8,223 nt of DNA, from positions 1 to 8,223 of the forward strand of contig JAFBAM010000116.1 of the NCBI GenBank assembly GCA_019247755.1, given 5' to 3'. Source of the DNA: Sphingomonas sp. (GTDB lineage: Bacteria > Pseudomonadota > Alphaproteobacteria > Sphingomonadales > Sphingomonadaceae). Every line of letters starts with the position of its first letter. Position 1 is the first letter of the stretch. Below are positions 6,286 through 8,223 of this stretch, in pieces. The notes below the pieces were generated by a model. It made no database searches and was not told where the DNA came from. It was given only the letters and a program-made list of their open reading frames with translations. A program made the position numbers and the translations under genes.

Positions 6286-6292
6286 ATCGCTA

Positions 6293-7522
6293 GTGAAGCC
6301 GACTGGACCGATCCCGCCTCATTTCGCCGCCAGCGACAGCGGGCAGCTCCTGATCGGCGGCTACCCGGCAGAGGAGCTGGTCGCGGAGGCCGGCGGTACG
6401 CCGCTATTCGTCTACGACAATAATATCGTCGGCGCGCAGGTAGCGCGCTTCAAGGGGGCGATGGCTGACGGCATTGGGTTAAATTATGCTGTAACTGCAA
6501 ACCCCTATGAGCCATTGCTCGAATTCCTTGGCAGGTATGTGGATGGCTTCCGCGTCGTCTCGCTGGGCGAACTGAAGCGACTGCAGAAGGCAAAGCTCGC
6601 GGGCATTCCGATGAACTTCGCGGGGCCCGGCAAGCTGGACGTCGAACTAGAGGAATCAGTCAAGGCCGGCGCGACCATTAGCGTCGAGAGCGAAGGCGAG
6701 GCTCTTCGAGCGATCCGAGCTGCCGAGCGCGTCGGCATCCAGCCCAAGATCTCGGTTCGGGTGACGCCGCCCTTCACCATCGAGGCGGGCCGAGTGACGA
6801 TGGGCAGCGTCGCAAGCCCCTTCGGGGTGGACGCCGACCGCGTGCCGTCGGTAGTCCAGGGTCTCATTGAGGCTGGAGTAGACTGGCGGGGCCTCCACAT
6901 GTTCGCCGGCGCGCAATGCCTTGACTCGGAGGCCCTCGCCGAGGTGCATCGCCTGACGGTCATCCATGCCGGCGAGATCGCCGATGCGATCGGAGCGCCC
7001 CTCCCGGAGCTCAACCTCGGCAGCGGCTTCGACGTGGCCTGCAAGCCGGGCGACGAACCGCTCGACATCGACAAGGTCGCGGTCGCGCTCAACGAGACGC
7101 TGTGCAATGCGCCCTCACCGCTCGCGACCACCCGCTTTACGATCGAGCTCGGACGGTGGCTGGTCGGCGAGTCGGGAGTCTACCTCACTCGCGTGCTCGA
7201 TCGCACCGAAAGCTGCGGCCAGACCTTCCTCACCACCGACGGTGGCGGACATCATCTGATCGGCGCCACCGGCAGCCTCGGCGAGCGTGGCATGGCCAAT
7301 TTCCCGATCGCCGTCGCCAACCGCTTTGGGGCGCCGCCAGAGGAGGCCGTCACCGTGACCGGTTGCCTGTGCACGCCGTTCGACGTCCTCGGCGATCAGG
7401 TCGCGCTTCCACGCGCCGAGGAAGGCGACCTGATCGCGGTCTTCTGCGCCGGTGCCTACGGGCTCAGCGCGAGCCCGCAGGCCTGGGAAAGCCGCCCGAT
7501 GGCCAAGGAAATGCTTGTTTAG
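6293..7522 (+). CDS. fold-type III PLP decarboxylase homologue lacking the PLP lysine (exosortase A-associated decarboxylase relative)
   Basis: From the GTG at 6293 the protein has 409 residues and starts MKPTGPIPPHF, the typical opening of the exosortase A-associated pyridoxal-dependent decarboxylases (alanine-racemase-like barrel plus beta domain, as in diaminopimelate and ornithine decarboxylases). Retained are GTPLFVYD (35-42), NFAGPGK (108-114), SVES (130-133), PFGVD (176-180), H202 in HMFAGAQ, ELGRWLVGESGVYLTR (285-300), the beta-domain GCLCTPFD with Cys360 and Asp364, and AGAYGLSASPQA with Tyr389. The key exception is the first-strand motif: relatives have YAVKANP with the lysine bonded to PLP, whereas here it is YAVTANP with Thr68. 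The glycine loop is also changed (NLGSGFDVAC at 241-250 instead of LGGGFGIPY). The frame is intact to the C-terminal MAKEMLV, so this is not ordinary decay. Likely a pseudoenzyme or a protein with a new role; no substrate can be named. Probably in one unit with trxB. Confidence 0.85.
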   Translation: MKPTGPIPPHFAASDSGQLLIGGYPAEELVAEAGGTPLFVYDNNIVGAQVARFKGAMADGIGLNYAVTANPYEPLLEFLGRYVDGFRVVSLGELKRLQKAKLAGIPMNFAGPGKLDVELEESVKAGATISVESEGEALRAIRAAERVGIQPKISVRVTPPFTIEAGRVTMGSVASPFGVDADRVPSVVQGLIEAGVDWRGLHMFAGAQCLDSEALAEVHRLTVIHAGEIADAIGAPLPELNLGSGFDVACKPGDEPLDIDKVAVALNETLCNAPSPLATTRFTIELGRWLVGESGVYLTRVLDRTESCGQTFLTTDGGGHHLIGATGSLGERGMANFPIAVANRFGAPPEEAVTVTGCLCTPFDVLGDQVALPRAEEGDLIAVFCAGAYGLSASPQAWESRPMAKEMLV

Positions 7523-8223
7523 GGGTAGAAAGCCTCGACGAAGTAGAGCCCGTCAGGCGGCGCATTGAAACCGAGAGCGGCCCGGTCCTTCGCTTCCAGT
7601 GCCTTTCGCATATCATCGGGCTGCCACTGACCGCGCCCGACCATGGCCAGGCATCCGACCATCGACCGCACCTGGTGATGCAGGAAGCTCCGCGCCGCCG
7701 CGCTCACGTGGATCTCTTCGCCGACGTGGCTCACCTCGAGCCGATCAAGCGTCTTCACCGGACTGTCCGACTGGCACTGCGCCGAGCGGAAGGTGGTGAA
7801 GTCGTGACGGCCGATCAGGTGTGCGGCACCTTTACGCATCGCGTCGACGTCGAGCGGCACCGCGACGTGCCACACCCTACCGATATCGAGCGCCGCCGGC
7901 GCCCGCCGCGCCAAGATCCGGTACAAGTACCGCCGCCCGATGCACGAAAAGCGCGCGTGCCAGTCGTCCGCAACCTCCCCCACCTCCAGCACCGAGATGG
8001 GCTGCGGCCGCACCAGCGCGTTCAGCCCCTCGCGCAGCCGATGCGGGGTCAATGACTTCATGACGTCAACATGCGCCGACATGGCGAGCGCATGGACTCC
8101 GGCGTCGGTGCGGCCCGCGGCGATGAACTGCCCGGACTCGCCCGTCATCTTCTGCAGCGCTTCCTCGAGCGCCTGCTGCACTGACGGCCCATGTTCCTGC
8201 CGCTGCCATCCCATGAACGGCCC
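7519..8223 (-). CDS. truA: tRNA pseudouridine synthase A, N-terminus beyond the window
   Basis: TruA isomerises uridines 38-40 in the anticodon stem of many tRNAs. The frame stays open to the right edge: before the internal Met at 8214 it reads GPF, so the visible protein is ...GPFMGWQRQ with 234 residues, and about 15 (the usual Y-YDG start) lie outside. The catalytic aspartate is in AAGRTDAGVHA (encoded around 8104). Other family marks are the conserved tyrosine region CIGRRYLYRI, the MRKGAAHLIGRHDFTTFRS segment, and the C-terminal SFLHHQVRSMVGCLAMVGRGQW. The end LGFNAPPDGLYFVEAFYP is typical. The gene converges on the decarboxylase homologue: its TAA (7521-7519) overlaps the TAG (7520-7522) of the other gene. 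I see no terminator between them. Confidence 0.96.
   Translation of the reverse strand, partial: GPFMGWQRQEHGPSVQQALEEALQKMTGESGQFIAAGRTDAGVHALAMSAHVDVMKSLTPHRLREGLNALVRPQPISVLEVGEVADDWHARFSCIGRRYLYRILARRAPAALDIGRVWHVAVPLDVDAMRKGAAHLIGRHDFTTFRSAQCQSDSPVKTLDRLEVSHVGEEIHVSAAARSFLHHQVRSMVGCLAMVGRGQWQPDDMRKALEAKDRAALGFNAPPDGLYFVEAFYP

Noticed and set aside
6266..6292. Upstream GTG start for the decarboxylase homologue
   Set aside because: It would add MRRNGGGSL, made from the Shine-Dalgarno region itself; the family start MKPTGPIPPHF at 6293 fits better.
7102..8055. 317-codon plus-strand frame spanning the end of the decarboxylase homologue and truA
   Set aside because: The product is an arginine-rich shadow that crosses two well-supported genes in other frames.

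Overview
The window looks like a chromosomal segment of a GC-rich alphaproteobacterium, most likely a member of the Sphingomonadales. Several things point there: the gene order tpiA-secG-pyrG with a divergent ppiD-type gene; a LexA box of the alphaproteobacterial direct-repeat type (GTTC-N7-GTTC); a GGAAC-N16-CGTT site of the alphaproteobacterial general-stress sigma factor EcfG; and a relative of the exosortase A-associated PLP decarboxylase that is common in sphingomonads. Coding density is very high. No stretch of more than 300 bases lacks a gene; the longest gaps are about 50-100 bases. I see no tRNA, rRNA, insertion sequence, CRISPR array or prophage.

Layout. On the minus strand at the left edge are the first 13 codons of lexA, with a self-consistent promoter and LexA operator, followed (upstream of lexA) by a 647-residue membrane-anchored PpiD/SurA-type periplasmic folding factor. 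Divergently from it, the plus strand carries tpiA (triosephosphate isomerase), secG (translocase subunit) and pyrG (CTP synthase). A hairpin directly after the pyrG stop separates this block from a 49-residue two-helix membrane protein of the lmo0937/DUF5670 type, which has a good candidate EcfG stress promoter of its own. Then come trxB (thioredoxin reductase) and, 23 bases later, a fold-type III PLP-dependent decarboxylase homologue. On the minus strand at the right edge is truA (tRNA pseudouridine synthase A), convergent with the decarboxylase homologue, overlapping it by four bases, and missing its first ~15 codons outside the window.

Most of the window is housekeeping: glycolysis, protein export and folding, nucleotide synthesis, thiol redox control and tRNA modification. 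The unusual gene is the decarboxylase homologue. It keeps the family's N-terminal signature and most of its C-terminal active-site residues, but the lysine expected to form the Schiff base with PLP (normally in YAVKANP) is threonine (YAVTANP, residue 68). The codon is ACT, two base changes from either lysine codon, and it lies in a small AT-richer, rare-codon patch. It also stands apart from any exosortase gene cluster in view. It may be a pseudoenzyme or a repurposed protein co-transcribed with trxB.

Two regulatory predictions stand out: SOS autoregulation of lexA, and stress induction of the small membrane protein through EcfG, whose -35 element overlaps the hairpin at the end of pyrG. The direct ppiD-lexA junction also suggests that the trp-moa gene block often found between these genes in relatives is absent here.
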